From Gymnopus androsaceus JB14 (taxonomy: Eukaryota; Basidiomycota; Agaricomycetes; Agaricales; Omphalotaceae), in the NCBI GenBank assembly GCA_009733575.1, contig ML769409.1, positions 239,867-303,866 of the forward strand: a stretch of 64,000 bases of DNA, in the 5' to 3' direction. Below are positions 22,001 to 35,700 of the stretch, piece by piece. The notes under the pieces were generated by a model. The model did no database searches. It saw nothing but the letters and a program-made list of their open reading frames with translations, and was not told the origin of the DNA. Both the position numbers and the translations under genes were made by a program. Numbering within the stretch: position 1 is the first letter of the stretch; every line of letters starts with the position of its first letter.

Positions 22001-24779
22001 TTCTCCGACATCGGTGAATCCAACGCCTGATCATCCCACTCTGCTCTCCGCTTCCGAATAACACCCACAACCGGAGGTTGATCCAGCGGTATCCTCGGCG
22101 GTTTGACGCGTTTCCTCCTAGTTCAGAGTCTTGATCTCGTGTTCCGGTAGTTCCTCCACGTCGACAGTGGTCTTGGCCCCGTTCACCATCACTAGACCCT
22201 TCTCCTTCCCTGGCCCACGTCGGACAATCACCTGGAAGCCGCTCGTCATCGACGAATACTCCGTCGTGGATGATGGTCATCCATAACCCTCCTCCTTCGT
22301 CTGAAAGTCGGTGTCGGCGCAGGCACGAAATCGACTGAGGTGGCGGGTCGATGACGATATCCAATGATTGAGCCCATGTATCCATATCACATCGTATTTC
22401 GCATTCAATCACCGGAGAGGAGGACGTGGTAAGCGAGCCGGAGTCATCCACAGGACTACTCGAAAGAGCATTACTATTATCCGTAACCACTCTTCGACTA
22501 GCCGAAGGCTCATACTCCAGCCTGAAATTCAACCTCTCATGATCATACCTCAGATCATTCGCTTTCGCACCCGTAAGCCTCGTAACAATCGGCGGTCCAC
22601 CGCATTTGATAGCGAATTCACCTATACCAGCCAGCGCGTTGATCATTTGTGTTGGGATGGAGGTTTTGTTCGACCAGCCTTTGGGATCGGATTGTTCGAG
22701 TAGAGTTAGGAGCGTGGTATTTGGTGACAAGGCTTCGATGGCCCAGCCTTGTAGATCCACTTGGGTTCTGATGACGTTGGGATCTAGTGGAGGGATATGG
22801 GGAAACAAGTGTGGGTCGTCGGCAGAAAAGGAAAAGACGTGGATGGTAGTTGGGGATTTGTAGACTGTCTTGAGTACAACAGAGTCTCGTCCACTATGTA
22901 AAAGTAAAATCAGTACTAGTAGGCAATATAATGACTGTGCGTACTTTATAGGCCACGCAGGTTTAGTTTTCAGGTGCCACAGTTCCGTCAGCTCGTTGAC
23001 ATCTTCCAAAAGCACCGCATCTTCATGTTGCTTGTCCCAATAGTTCCTAGCACCGGGAGAAACGACAGCGCCATACATATCCCATAATCCTACACCAACA
23101 AATGTAGCCTCGGCTCGATATACCACCAACGTGGGGTCTATCGAATCAAGCTGAGTTATAGTGACGCCACGAGCCTCGGTAGCTGTGAGGAAAAAGGTCA
23201 GCGGCGAGAGTCACATTGAGTAAATCCAATAAAATACTTACTGCGTTTCCATTTAGCTTCAGGTTCTTGAAGTAACGAAGAAAAATAGATATAATTCCTC
23301 TTAACCCTTGACAAAATCGTCTTTTCGGCTCCTGTACTCCTCTCTGCGGTAATACGAATCAACGGAGGCGTAGAGGACGATGAAGCAATGCTGGTAGCAG
23401 CAGAGCCATGTATGGATGACGATGAAGGAACACTAATATCCGTAGCGCTCCCAACATCAGGCAAATAGACTCGCGAGCAACATAGGAAGACGGATCCCGC
23501 TGTTCTTCGAGCTCTCTAATAACCTGCGGAACTCCATTCAAGCGCAACCCACTGGAAGGACCCGAAATCTCAATCACTACTTTTACTTTAAGTAGAGAGT
23601 GATCATCGATGAGTGGTGCATGCGCCAAGCGGAGGACAATCTGATCCAAAGGTAGAGAGGCGGATGGTTGTTGGAGGAGATGATGATAGGAGGTATGAGG
23701 TGCTTCGCGTAGCATGTGCAGTCCACGGGAGTTTCTCAACCTCTTCGGAGGAAGCTCTTGTAGAGAGTTGTACATCCCATCCTTCAACGGACGGTAAAAC
23801 ACACTCTATAGCACGAGTAAGACGTCGTTGATCTCGAAGACTTTGCAGCCCTTGCGAGTTGTGGTGGTCCGTAGGAGAATCCTCTTCAGGAACCACTGAA
23901 TATTCAATAGTCAACGCCTCTCTATCAATTTGGAACCGGATCTTTTCGATAGTGACACCATTCCCGTATCCGATGAGTTTCGGGATTCTAGTGGCGCGTT
24001 TGGTTGTTGTTTTGAGCAGACCCAAGATCATAGGTGGATAGCTGCTGAACGACGCTTGATGATGAAGATCCGATACCCCATATTGCCCGGAGGTCGTGCT
24101 GCCAGAAGCAAGTAATGCGTAGTCTTCCAGACTTGCGTTTGGACTCTGAGGATGGCTGCGGAGGTTTGAGATGTTGTATACACCAAGCGAGTACTTGGAG
24201 GGAATTAATATTGGTCAATGTTTACAGAATATGGAACGTACATGATATGTGTGATCTGACGTACGGAGGAGAGGGACGGAGGTAAGCAGGCTCATCGGGA
24301 GACCTTGGTAAGGAGGTGGAAATGTCAATAACGGTCGTGGCGTCGTGCATTGTCCTGGAAATCGTAACAGCATCTCGTGGACTGGCAGGCCATCCTAGCG
24401 TAAAGTTTGTCTTGGATATTCGTGTGTCTTGGTTGAACATTTCAACTAAATGAGCGTCAATCACCGCGGGGTCCCATTCCTGGCGCAATTCTGGGGTCGC
24501 AAGGACTGCCCTCCAAGGCTCAAGGGTGACCCATTCATCGTCAGCAGGGACATCCAGAATGAGTCGATATATTTCGTCTCCGGATTTGCTCAAATGGCGA
24601 TGAGCAATAACATCCGATAATTCTGGGGAAGAGGAAAGCTTTGATTTGCCCTTCCTGCTAGAATCAGAGGTGCTCGAGACACGCTTCCATTCAGTCGAGG
24701 AGGTCGCAAGTAATTGTTTGAAGCGGGATTCGGCGTCGTTTAGTGCCTTGTTCCACGAATTCCGTAGGCTAGCTTTCAT
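19080..24779 (-). CDS. Large multi-START lipid-binding protein with C-terminal anchor
   Basis: A reverse multi-exon gene from ATG 24779 (MKASLRNSWNKALNDAESRF; an alternative ATG lies at 24830) to 19080, roughly 1,600 residues. Three START/Bet v1-like regions are visible. The first is near the N-terminus (DEWVTLEPWRAVLATPELRQEWDP, SPRDAVTISRTMHDAT). The second is at about 23120-22600 (GLWDMYGAVVSPGARNYWDK, WAIEALSPNTTLLTLLEQSD). The third is at about 21780-21100 (ELATVIMEPECRKKWDDRFD, PFRDRGFYIASVMARAQG). A Ser-rich linker follows, then a single membrane segment (STLIIIALISFLVGSLFRSL) near the end. START domains bind sterols or phospholipids; a membrane-tethered array suggests contact-site lipid transfer. 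Two single-base frame breaks are needed, near 22121 (stop before RRKRVKPP) and near 22240. Confidence 0.7.
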
Positions 24780-24889
24780 TTTGAGTGTATTTTCCAAGAA
24801 AGAATGAACTGATATCTTACCTGGAACCATCTGACATTACGACCTGACAGAAAAAAGCAAGGAAATTGCAAGGAAATGTGTGTTCCACG

Positions 24890-27745
24890 AGCGTCAAAAT
24901 GATTCAAACATCCACGGACCGTCAACTCCGAACGCATGCAGGCTTGTCGCAGCCAGGTCTGAGGCCCAGTGAAAAGCCAGGGGTCCCAGGTCGAGCCAGA
25001 TCAGAAGGAAAGGATCGTATAAGGAGGTGGAGAGGGGAAGTGTTGCCGAACATGGAGACGAACGGTATTCCGACGTTCTCGATCCGCTGGATTTGACCAG
25101 CCAGCGGGGTCCCACTAGACATCGGTCTGTAGATTATATTGGCATTCCCCTTGTGCGTTGTATGCGGAGAAAATCGCCATGTCAGATAGAAGTATAGTAT
25201 GCAGGGAGAGCCACTTTATATTTTAATGCCTACTCAGTTGGTTGTGTTGAGGGTAGTTTTGAATGTCTGAAGAATTTGAGAATCAGAGCACTTTATGCTG
25301 ATGTTCGATGAGAGCATCACTTAGGGGGAAAGTCCGGCACGATTGAAATGGACTGCGATTTGAGGAATGGTTCTTGGACGAAATGGTTGGACCAGCTGCA
25401 AAATGAAGTGGGTACATAGAGGTATCTAGAAGGGCTGTAATAAATCCATATGATAGAAATGACGTATTGGATGATGAATTAATTCCCATAGATTAAATGT
25501 GTAGTATAGACCATTATGGAGATGGTGGCGAAATTCTTGCCTTGAGGCGTTCAATGGAAGCCAGTGCGATTCGAGAGGAGATGTAAACATCGGGGTCAAT
25601 CAATCAGTAAGTATCCGGACTCATGCGAAAATGCAGTGCATAGATGGCTCTGAGCGGAATAAAGGCAGTGGAGCGCTGGGTAGATGTGTTCGGACCAAGC
25701 TGCTTTTGCACGCACTGATTAGAGCAGTGGTTTATGTGTATCGGACTTCAGGCCGGCTGAATCATTGCGTAGCAGAGCTCCTGGAAAGAGTGTGTAGTGA
25801 CTTAGCACCCTGTACTGGTTCAGCTTGTGTGCTAGATTTATACATCCGTAAGGCAGTCACGGAATCACGGACAGATACTAGGAGTATAATAACAAATTAA
25901 AAGATAGTATCTGGGATTGCTGAGCAGATATAATGTCACAGCTCTCTCGGAACTAGATCGTGTGGCCTGAAAATATACAGGCCAATCTGTGTGGATGTTA
26001 ATGGGATAGTTTGAGAAGAGGAGTGAAGAGAGAAGGGAAGGTGTAGCACAGGTTATGCTGCTAGAGAGATCTGTGTGCATATCAGAGGTATCATCATGAA
26101 GAATTGGGACACGATCCTTGCACAACTGAGTTCCATCGTGCGACGGAATATCATTCGCTTGATATTGTCTCGCGCATATCAGAATCGCAATCAATAACAT
26201 CAGTCTCAGTATGATAACAGTGTTGGAACTATGACGCGCAAGTCGCAGGAGTTATAGATAAATGGGATTCATGAAAACAACGTAGAATAGACATGATTGA
26301 ATTGATATGAGAGGGGTTCTTGGTTCCTGTAGGGATGATGAGAGCTAGTGGATTTCTAGTGTGTGTTTGAAGTTTGCTATTTACAGGTATATAGCAATAA
26401 GGTTTTTGAATGAAGATACTTGTACTAACCATAGGGGCAGAAGTGTATGAGATATAGATGATGGAGATTTTTAGTCGAGTGAAGAAAAGGATATGCGCTG
26501 CTTAGGAGCTCAACAGATTGAGGAGCTAGTCTTGATTGAACAGTACATACAACATGGGTGATGAGAGTCTGGCTTTCATGTAGAGAGTTTATAAGCACAC
26601 CTACACAGGTTGTTTGCAGGTGAGAGGTTGTACGGATTATAGGATGAGATGAAGCTATATAAAAGGCAGATGTGAGCGCGTTTGTCGTAATAGGTGGCAA
26701 GGATTCATATGTGCTTCCATAGCCGAACTAGTTGAGCTAAGTTGTCTGAGATGACATTCTAGATGTGGATAGATGTGATCCATTGAGATAAAGGCTCTTG
26801 TCCTGAACTTGTTCTCATCAACTGAAGAGCATTGGGTCATTCGAGGCTAACTTAATAACCTTCAGGGTAGAATCTGAGGCAAGTGTGTCGACTGGACCGC
26901 TTTGGGCTTGCGCAAGAGCCCTCGTGGCATAGTTTTCCAACGACATCGCGACGGATGTAGAGTGAGGCTAGACAGAAACAGTGAGTGAGACAGCGAGAGA
27001 CTATGGCTTAGCATGACACAGTAATCTAGGAAGGTACAATGAAGCTTGAGCTTGAGAAGCCTCTTGGAAGTGTCAAAGCAAGTCATGGGAGAAGAGGTGT
27101 CCAGAAGAGCATACGTGCACAGGGTAAACTTTGTTGCAGTGACTAAGGGACAACACCCTCCAGGATTACAGTGCAATAGTTCAATCACGAGCATCCGGGT
27201 AGGATTTCCCAATACTCCATAGCCAGAAAGGATGCCAACGGACAAGGCAGGTTCTTAGACGATGGCGGGGTTCACGCAGGAGTGGTGATCAATCGAGACT
27301 TGGTATTAGGAAACGCCCGCCAGCGTGAGTTTCAGTATGCAAGTCCTGAATAGGGAATAGAGATATACGACTACAGAGCGCTGACTATTTGTAGCAAACC
27401 AGACCTAGGAAGATTTATGATGATTACTCGCCAGTAAGTTAGAATTAGTACAATGAGGCAGTTGAGAAGATCAGTAGCCTTCCTTTGCAATGAGATCCTT
27501 GAAGCACCATGTCAGGGGGGGAAGAGTATAATAATCACAGAGACGAAGAAGGTAAGCCCCGCTTACGCGAACTAACGCAACCCTAATATCCGAAATTTGG
27601 AATCTAGGAGCGAGGATATCAAACATGAGCACGATGTAGTGGAGTTCTCACGAACAGACCTCTGACCCTTTCAAAAGGTCAGGTCGATAGGAGATAGAGC
27701 ATGCGAGCCAGGACGTTGATTGCACAAATAACTCTTAGTCGGAAG
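24890..27745. mobile_element. Decayed Tnp2-type transposon relic
   Basis: No gene reads through here, but pieces resemble the Tnp2 element at 27746-32212. A block at 25062-25173 is almost identical to 27868-27976. A block at about 27145-27250 matches 29280-29400 with indels (reverse translation gives NPTRMLVIELLHCNPGG against DPTRMLVIDAMHCILEG). CCTGTAGGGATGATGA near 26325 matches 28747. All open frames between are short and broken. The relic is older than its neighbour except for the strongly conserved first block. Confidence 0.6.
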
Positions 27746-30700
27746 TCAGGTTACCATATGAGATAATCCTAGATAGAGGTACATGAAGGCTGGAGTTACA
27801 CGCACTCCTCCCCGCGACCCACTGAAGCCCCTCCGTTGATATCGTTCAAGAGTGAAATTTATAACGGTATTGCCGACGTTCTCGATCCGCTGGATTTGAC
27901 CAGCCAGCGGGGTCCCACTAGACATCGGTCTGTAGATTATATTGGCATTCCCCTTGTGCGTTGTATGCGGAGAAAAATTGACACCATTGTGCTTAGCATA
28001 AGCACGGAATGCGCCTTTTCTTTCGGTGAATGCCCCGGTGTTGTGAGGAGCATTGACTGGTACGAAGCATTTGTCGAAGAGCACTTTGAGCTGTCGAACA
28101 GCCTCAGGGCAGTCCGGACGGTGCAACCAGCGGCGTAGATTCGCAGTTCGGACGAAGTGTTTTGACAATGGTGAGTTCCATGGGACCTAAATGCGGCGTT
28201 AAATCTTTATGAATGACGATTTCATTGGAAACTTACCGCCGACAAAGTCATTTGTATTGATTTTTTGGAGGGCTCCAATGAGGCGTTCAAATGGGAAGCA
28301 CCACCATGAGATGACGGGGCCAAATAGTAGAAGAAAGTCGTAGATGTGCTGACCGGCGTGGATGTTTGGCCGGGCGGTACCTTCGCGGGTGTGCGGAAAC
28401 AGTGTGTGTAAGTTGCCAACCCACTGATTGTAGTATTTCTGGTAGGCTTCAGCGCGAGCAGAGGTCACAGTGTATCTGCAGGCAATAATGGTGGCCTGGA
28501 AAAGCGCCATTGTGTGGTCTATGGCCTTGAGCAAGAAAGAGTCGGAAGGAGGAGCGCAACCATCATCATCACCCCAGAGGATGATGAGCGCTATAGGGAG
28601 ATACACTGTGCTCAACGTGCGCCATTCATCTGCCTTGATTGTTCCCGCATTGGACTCCCCATAGTTTTTTGGTACAGAGTTCAACCAAGACGCAGTGGTG
28701 CAATACCGAATGACGTGTTGGATGAATGAGAGGGTCTCTGGTGTCCCTGTAGGGATGATGAAGGCAGTGGAGTTGTGTGGTTGGTTCAATCTCTATTAGA
28801 ATACTTTAGCAAAATGGTTCTTTGAATGAAGAAATTTTACTCACCCAGTCAAGGAGCAAAGCTATGAAGTGAGATTTTGTCAGCGCAACACCCGTAGGCG
28901 CACGGATGGACTCTGGCTTCTTTGAGTTACGACAAGCACGGTGTACATGCATCATAGAGACTTTAGCACTTAGATTGTGGAGGGTTGTAGGAAGTTCGAG
29001 TGTGTGAGCAACAAACTTGAGCGAGGCAAGGGTTCCCTGGTTCTCCAATCGAGACCATAACTGTTCAAGTGTCAATGCCTTATCTCCTGAGATAGCTAGA
29101 GATAAGGCCTTCTGAACTTTGATCACTGAGAGCACCTGTTTCTCCGGTATCTTCAAACCTTCAGGGACTGTCTCGTTGTCGTACAGAGTCCATGGCCAGT
29201 CGAATGCATATTTGAAACCATCGGCACTGATTTGGGTAGCTGATGCATCGAGACGGAGAACATGGCGGCAGTGATAATGTACAACACCCTCCAGGATACA
29301 GTGCATAGCGTCAATCACGAGCATCCGGGTAGGATCCCAATACTCCAATAGCCAGAAGGATGACCATCGGACACCGTGGTTCTTGACGATGGCGGTGCGC
29401 TCGGAGTGTGTCCGAGCATCTCTATAGGCCTCCGACCAGCGGCGGAGTTCTGAAATATCTCGACGAGGCCAGTTTTTGTGATCACAGCTAAAGATATGAT
29501 GTGTGCCATGCAAGTTGCATACTGTGCAGATGAAGTTTGACATTGTTCCCATGAAACCAGCAGCCTTTCGAGCAGCGGGTAGATCATTCACAGAGAGAAA
29601 GATCCCCGCTTCGACTACCACCCCTAACTCCGAATTGGCAGTGCGGGATACCCTCATGCCAGGTCGCCATGCTTCAACGAATTTCTCCAAGGTAGGTCGA
29701 AGATAATGGTCCAGTTGGTCGTAGTCAGGTTCATGAGGACCAGGAATGAGGTAGGTGTAAAGATACTCTGGGAGGTATCGGATTGATGAATCTAGAGCCA
29801 GATTGGCACAGGAGACAACTCCAACAGACGCATGGAGGCCTCGATGTGTGATACGCTTGGGATTGAAAAAGTCTGTGTGTATTGAAAAGGCTAGTCGGAT
29901 TTTGTTGCCACGATCGACAAAGAGTTTCCCATCTGGCCCTTTGTGATCTCGGACGAAGTAAGCTTGAAACGCATCCTGCACATTATTAGGTGCATTTCCT
30001 GTCCTAATTGATTCGAGAGCTGTGTCGGTGGCTTCCGTACATTGATTGAGATAGGTGGGGTCCTGAAGACATCGAGCGATGTAGTCAGTGAAGGAAGGGA
30101 GGAGGAATGGTTTAATCGGCTGTAGAGTATCGTCGCGCCGCTTCGTTAAAAGACTGGCACCACATTTGTAGGTGCCTTCTTTGCTAACGACTTCGTTGAC
30201 GCAGATCTCGGGGAAATGATAGAATTCTCGGTTGCCTGGTAAGGCGTGACCCTTATACGTGAAATGACACGTTGGACATGCAGCGTAGAGCTCGAAGCGA
30301 CCATCTACCCCAAATTTCTTGAGGGCATCAGAGAGAGATGTCGGCATGCCTTGGATGATGTCGTTCTGTAAAGTTGAGAATTTATGAGGGTGATCGCTCT
30401 GAGCGGTGGACATTCCAAGTTTGACAAGCATGACCGCAACGCCAATGAGGAAGCTACATTGTTCAGAGGACAGACCAATGACCAGAGCACAGATCACCAA
30501 AAGTAGTATGAGAACCTGGTTTATTGGGTTCATTTGAGGAAGTACAGTTTCATCCTCGAAGTCTGTGATTTCTTGAAAATCTGTTTAAAAAATGAAATCG
30601 AAGCGCAACTCACCAGCATCAACCTCGATTGGCTTGGTGGGAATGAGAGGTGCGTACAACACACATATCTTCGCGAAGAGATTCCGCATGCACTCTTGCA

Positions 30701-32212
30701 TCTGGTTTCGACGGTTGGTCCCTGGCTCAGATGGAGAAGCCCCCAATGCTCATCAGCAAAACTGTTTTGGCCCAGGAGATCTAAGGTCACCTAGTCCTCT
30801 TAGGCACCTGAGCATCCTAGTTGTCCCAGGAAAAAGGGTAAAACTTTGACACCTCAGGTATCCTAGCCATCCTAGGTGTCCTGGGAGATCCTGGATGTCT
30901 GGGGCATCCTGGCATCCTGAGGCATCCTAGATAAAATTTTATCCTAGGATGCCTCAGGATGCCCCAGGATGCCCCAGGACATCCCAGGATCTCCCAGGAC
31001 ACCTAGGATGGCTAGGATACCTGAGGTGTCCAAAGTTTTACCCTTTTTCCTGGGACAACTAGGATGCCTCAGGTTGCCTAAGAGGACTAGGTGACCTTAG
31101 ATCCTCCTGGCCCAAAACAGTTTTTCTGATGCTTGCTTCTTTCTCCATTCTTGTTCCCTCTCTTCAAGAGTTCTGAGAGTGATCATTCCCTTCTCTAACC
31201 ATGTATTCACTTCATCCAACAATGTTTGCTGGACTGCTTCACTCTGAGCCGTGAAATCTCCGTCAAATATTTGACGATGATAAGAGTCGAATTGTTGTTC
31301 AAGCTGTTGTAACGTGCAAGCCTCTCTTTCCTGGATTTTCGTTGGTAGAAGAGAAGGGGAAGGTGAGCGTGTTTGACGTGCTGAGTTAGGAGTTGTCCTA
31401 CAACCAAAAATGCGACCTGGCCAGAAAGCTGGTAAAACCCGGTTTGTAAGAGCATGCAACCCATCTAGAGCTGCAGAAGGGTCCAGAGATTTAATAGAAG
31501 GGATTGCCATGCTGTGGTCCTTGTAGAATTGGGTAGAAGATGAGAATAGTTTATTGTGATGCAAGGTATCAATAGGGGTCGCTGACAGCACCGATGCAGT
31601 GATTAGCGCCTCCAATGCGTCGGAGTCCGTGGATGAAAAAGATGGAATGGAAGCCTGTGTGGCGAAATGAGCAGATGGATGTAGAAGGCTATCATCATAC
31701 TTACCTGGTTTTCTGGTGCAGGTGTGATACCCTGAGCATGAGAAGGTGTGGAAAGCTCCTCTAGATGCAACGACGCCAGCTGAGCTGTAACTCCAGATAC
31801 AGAAAAAGCCTGGTATATGCACAAAGTTAGCATTTAAAATTCAACTGATGCTTTAACACATACATTAGGTGCGGTTGCGGTGATCTGAGCACGAGGAGGC
31901 GAAGGCGCATCCAGATGCAGCAAGCTCATCCTGCCATCAAGCTCAGATATGGTGTCCTACAGATGCGTTAGTTTTCAAGGCAGCCTGGATTGCAAAGTAC
32001 TTGCTGTGCTGGAAGATTCAGGGCCACGGTTTTGAAAGGAGCCGGGAACAATTGGATTGTCTGTATTCACTCGCGTAGCCGTTGAGGAGTCAGAGTCGTC
32101 CTTGAATATGATAGAAATTAGCAAGATAGAACTTAACGTTAGACACCAATGACCTTACCTCTACCTTCTGGCGATTGAAAGCTTGTAATGCATTGAGTAG
32201 GGAGCTTAACAT
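27746..32212 (-). CDS. Tnp2 family (CACTA/En-Spm-like) transposase, interrupted
   Basis: A reverse gene. The main exon 30533-28806 encodes NPINQVLILLLVICALVIGL, AACPTCHFTYKGH, YLPEYLYTYLIPGPHEPDYD, FICTVCNLHG and DPTRMLVIDAMHCILEGVV. These landmarks fit the Tnp2 transposase family of fungal CACTA elements. The 28789-28199 exon (HIYDFLLLFGPVISWWCFPFE) and the 28168-27746 exon supply the C-terminal domain. Upstream, short exons from ATG 32212 (MLSSLLNALQAFNRQ) through about 31130 likely form the N-terminus. A 380-bp palindrome at 30752-31132 separates the two parts and brings stop codons, so this copy is probably inactive. Terminal CACTA repeats were not located. Confidence 0.75.
30752..31132. 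repeat. Large near-perfect palindrome (fold-back element)
   Basis: The left arm runs from CATCAGCAAAACTGTTTTGG inward and the right arm is its reverse complement with few mismatches, about 185 bp each. The centre is ATAAAATTTTAT near 30938. The inner arms are built of short related units (GGATGCC, CATCCTAG, ATCCTGGG). It lies inside the Tnp2 gene. Target duplications cannot be told apart from the arms. Confidence 0.85.
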
Positions 32213-32779
32213 TGCAACTGAACTGGGATGCTCGATTCAGATTGAACTTATATAAAACCAAAGTAAAAAGCACTTACCAGAATGACAACAAGGGCATTTA
32301 AAACAACAACAATTGTACTTTTCTATTCTCAGAATGCAAAAGACAAGCCATAATGAATGAACTCTTGTACTTTCAAAATACAAGGCCAAACCATAACGAA
32401 TGGACTCGTAGTTTAAGGTCATTGTGGACCCTTAGAGTCGTGCTTGGCCCTTACTTTTACTTTAGTGATGAACAAGATTAAAAGCGGTGTAATATTAACA
32501 AGCCTGAAACAGCGGCTACACCTGTAAAGAACTGGATTTGAGCGACGGAATGGTACATGAAAATAAAGTACAGCTAGACTAATGCCACAGAGGGAATGGG
32601 AGGGCGGGTAACACGAGATACAAAAAATGACGCTGAGATATTCGACGAGTCAGAAAGAGTCGAAAGTCCATAAATATTACAATATTAACAAGCCTGTATC
32701 ATATGCTCTTCTACACAAGTATACCGTACGGGTCAATCATACCAGATCGAGTTTCTACAGGATTACGCGAAAATTCCGC
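32213..32779. other. Intergenic or transposon flank
   Basis: Upstream of the Tnp2 gene and downstream of the Spt5-like gene. A direct repeat AATATTAACAAGCCTG occurs near 32493 and 32682. No terminal inverted repeat was recognised. Confidence 0.4.
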
Positions 32780-35700
32780 CTAAGATCCCTCAAGAGCGTT
32801 TTGGAGAATCTCCGTTCCTCCGGTTTCTCTTTCACAAACTCGAGGTTCATTGGGATGGATTTCAAAGCGTGCGTCACCTATTTTTTCCGTGAACCCCGAG
32901 CGATCTATTCGTGTTACAAGCATGAAGTGGTTTTCCTCAGTCCGCTCTTTCTGATAGAAATGATGGATGCTGACGGACATATTCCCCGATGTGATGCGAA
33001 TTTCGAGCCACAACCATGAGTCTTGTTCTCCGTAGCGGCTTCTGGGCGATCGTGATAGGAGACAACCGACTGGTATGGCACTGTGTTATCTTGAACAGAA
33101 CGTTCGGAAGATATGACCTGAACAGTCCCGTCCGATTCGATACATTTGACGAAAACCCCGCTTTTCTTTTTGGATGTGTCGAAAGATCCACCTTTTATAT
33201 CCATTTGCATTGTCAATACCAAAGAGAGCATGGATGTAGAATCCATGCCTCTCCAAATATATCTCGAGATACATTCTGTTGGAGGTAGAAAAGTCGATGT
33301 CAATGGTGGTGATGGAGATAGCAATGAAGGTATTGGTGATTGAGGTCGAATAATCATAACTCGCCGACCAGGGACCTGTGAAAATTGTCCGTTTTTCCAA
33401 CTCGGTTGGCATCGGAGTGAACGCCGATCGGAGTCGGTAATGATAACACTTCAGGAGCAGATGGTGTTTGCTGGTCCTGGTCTTGGGTGCACGACATTGG
33501 GTAAATAAAATGATTGTCTTGCTGTGGGTTCGTGAACATCGGATAGATAGAGCTTGGTGCTGGAAGAAAACTTGAGCTAGCATACCAACGTCGTCGAATA
33601 CACTTACTTGTGATATCTAACATGGTTGTAATCCACCTTAACCAGTCAGTTGGAGCCCAGGGCAGTAAATGTGTATCGTTCAACTGTCAAGGTGAGCCCA
33701 CTTTCGCTGTCCGTAGTTGTGCTGTACCGATCCACGCCTCGTACTACCCCATGTTCGGATTTATAGCTTCCTATCACAAAGTCGACCATAAGACCAACCC
33801 ATGGTACAGGCCCTGTACGCATTGCTTGTATTGAGGGATTTACACCGAATTCCTGCAACTGGTCATTGCCAAGTGGGCAATACTCCATCAATGGCCGGTT
33901 GCTCCTGGAGAATGATGCGTTAGTTAACATGAGTTGAGTAAGGTGTACAACATACTGCAGTTCAACAACATCTAGATAGTCAATTTCGATCGAACAACGT
34001 TTCGCGAATGAGATACAATGAAAGCCGAAGTGAGCCCAAGAAATCGCGGCGGACATTCTTGATGAGTCCCTGGCGATCGCGATAATAACCTGATATGACG
34101 CGAACAAGCACGTCTTTCCAGGGAGCCTCAACACTGTATTGCTGTTGGTGGGGTTGAAGCGGCTGGTAGCTTGCTAGAACTTTTCCTGACCTGAGAGCAG
34201 AGTTCAGAGTTAGCAAAGATCAAAAGTCGGGGCTTCGTATATTTACCAACGCTCCCGCACATCATTGTAGCCCACATTGATGGTCTGTCCTGTCCGGAAG
34301 CTGGACAAGGAGACGGGAGGGATCTTTGGGTATTCACCCTGACATTCTTCACGAGTCCTGACCGACCATTGAATGCTTGACAAAGTAATGTCACCTCGAC
34401 ATTGATCCAGGGCATTACGGTGGACGTGAATTCCGGTGTTGAAAGTTTGACTGAATTCGCATGAACAAGAAAATCCTGTAAAAGCACTTAGCATAGAAAC
34501 AGTAGGGTAGAATTGAACTTACCACTCCGTTCGTATGTGCACCCACACAAACTCCTAGATGAGCTTCACTCTGAGCGACCACAAATCCCACTTTGCCAAC
34601 ATGGACCCCTGCTAGAACTTTCGATGTATTCACCCAGGATGATGGATTTCACTAAATTCCGGACTCGCACAACTTGAACACCCTTGCCCAAGACATCGAC
34701 CTCACATTGATTTCCTTCAGGTGCCGCGCATACCGTTCCTTCGCGTGCGTTGCCGTCTTTATCATAAATGATGACGGGTTCTCCCAACTCAAAGCGCCAA
34801 CACGAGGGTAAAGGCATAGTCGCTTCTTCAAAAAGAAAGCGTTCACCAGCAGCCTCTGCGCCTCCATGAAAAGAGCAAAAACGTCGGTGGACATCTCTCG
34901 AGCCGGAGAGACAGAGGAAGGATTGAAGACTTTCAACTGAAGTCCGAATTCAAAGGTCCACGATTTGTACGAATACTGGTATTTCCCGTCCTCTGACAAA
35001 CCATTGAGCTGAGTGCATGATTCTGCGATCGAACAGCTTCAACGGAGGACGATGATTGCGACGTTTACGCTTTGTAGGGGAAGAAGAAGGCGGGTCCTCA
35101 TCTGTAAGACCAAGTCGAGGGATGACCCATACCTTTACTCCTCGGGAGGAGCCTGCACCGTGGTAGACATCACGAATAAGACCGATGTCTCCTTTATAAA
35201 GTCCCATTTGACTTGCACCCATTGGCGAGGAGCAAAGGTTAGATCGTCAGTCGTGGAGCCGAATATGTAGACACTTTCCGATGTCCATCTCAGGAACCAT
35301 TCCCAGAGAAGACATTCTAGTGTCAGAAAAGGCTCTCAAACCTCCCTCAGCGACCTCGGCCCTGTTCTAGAGAACCGGGCTTCGAGATACAGGAAACCTA
35401 TATCGCGGGGGTTGTGAAACACGGATCGCAGTTCTGACTTGAGGTCTCGATGCTTCATCATCAGCTCATATAAAAGGAAGTACTCTTGCGAAGGCTGTGA
35501 GAAGAGGTGAGACTGTAAACTTTTGCTAGAGATAACTCGATATACCTTGCATTTTATTCGCCATAGACCCCAGTCCTCAGTGCGTGGTACCAGAGATCGT
35601 TCATAGGCTGGGTTTTTCGACTCCGTTACGACCTTCAGGTTCACAGTCGTGACCCGCTTCGGGAAAAGGCCTTTCGACGTACTTGCCTTGAATTTGGCCC

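Noticed and set aside
26229..26840. Several short reverse-strand ORFs
   Set aside because: They lie in decayed transposon sequence, are broken and have no domain.
30790..31100. Short regularly repeated units suggestive of a CRISPR-like array
   Set aside because: The units are unequal, without constant spacers, and belong to a long palindrome in a eukaryotic genome.
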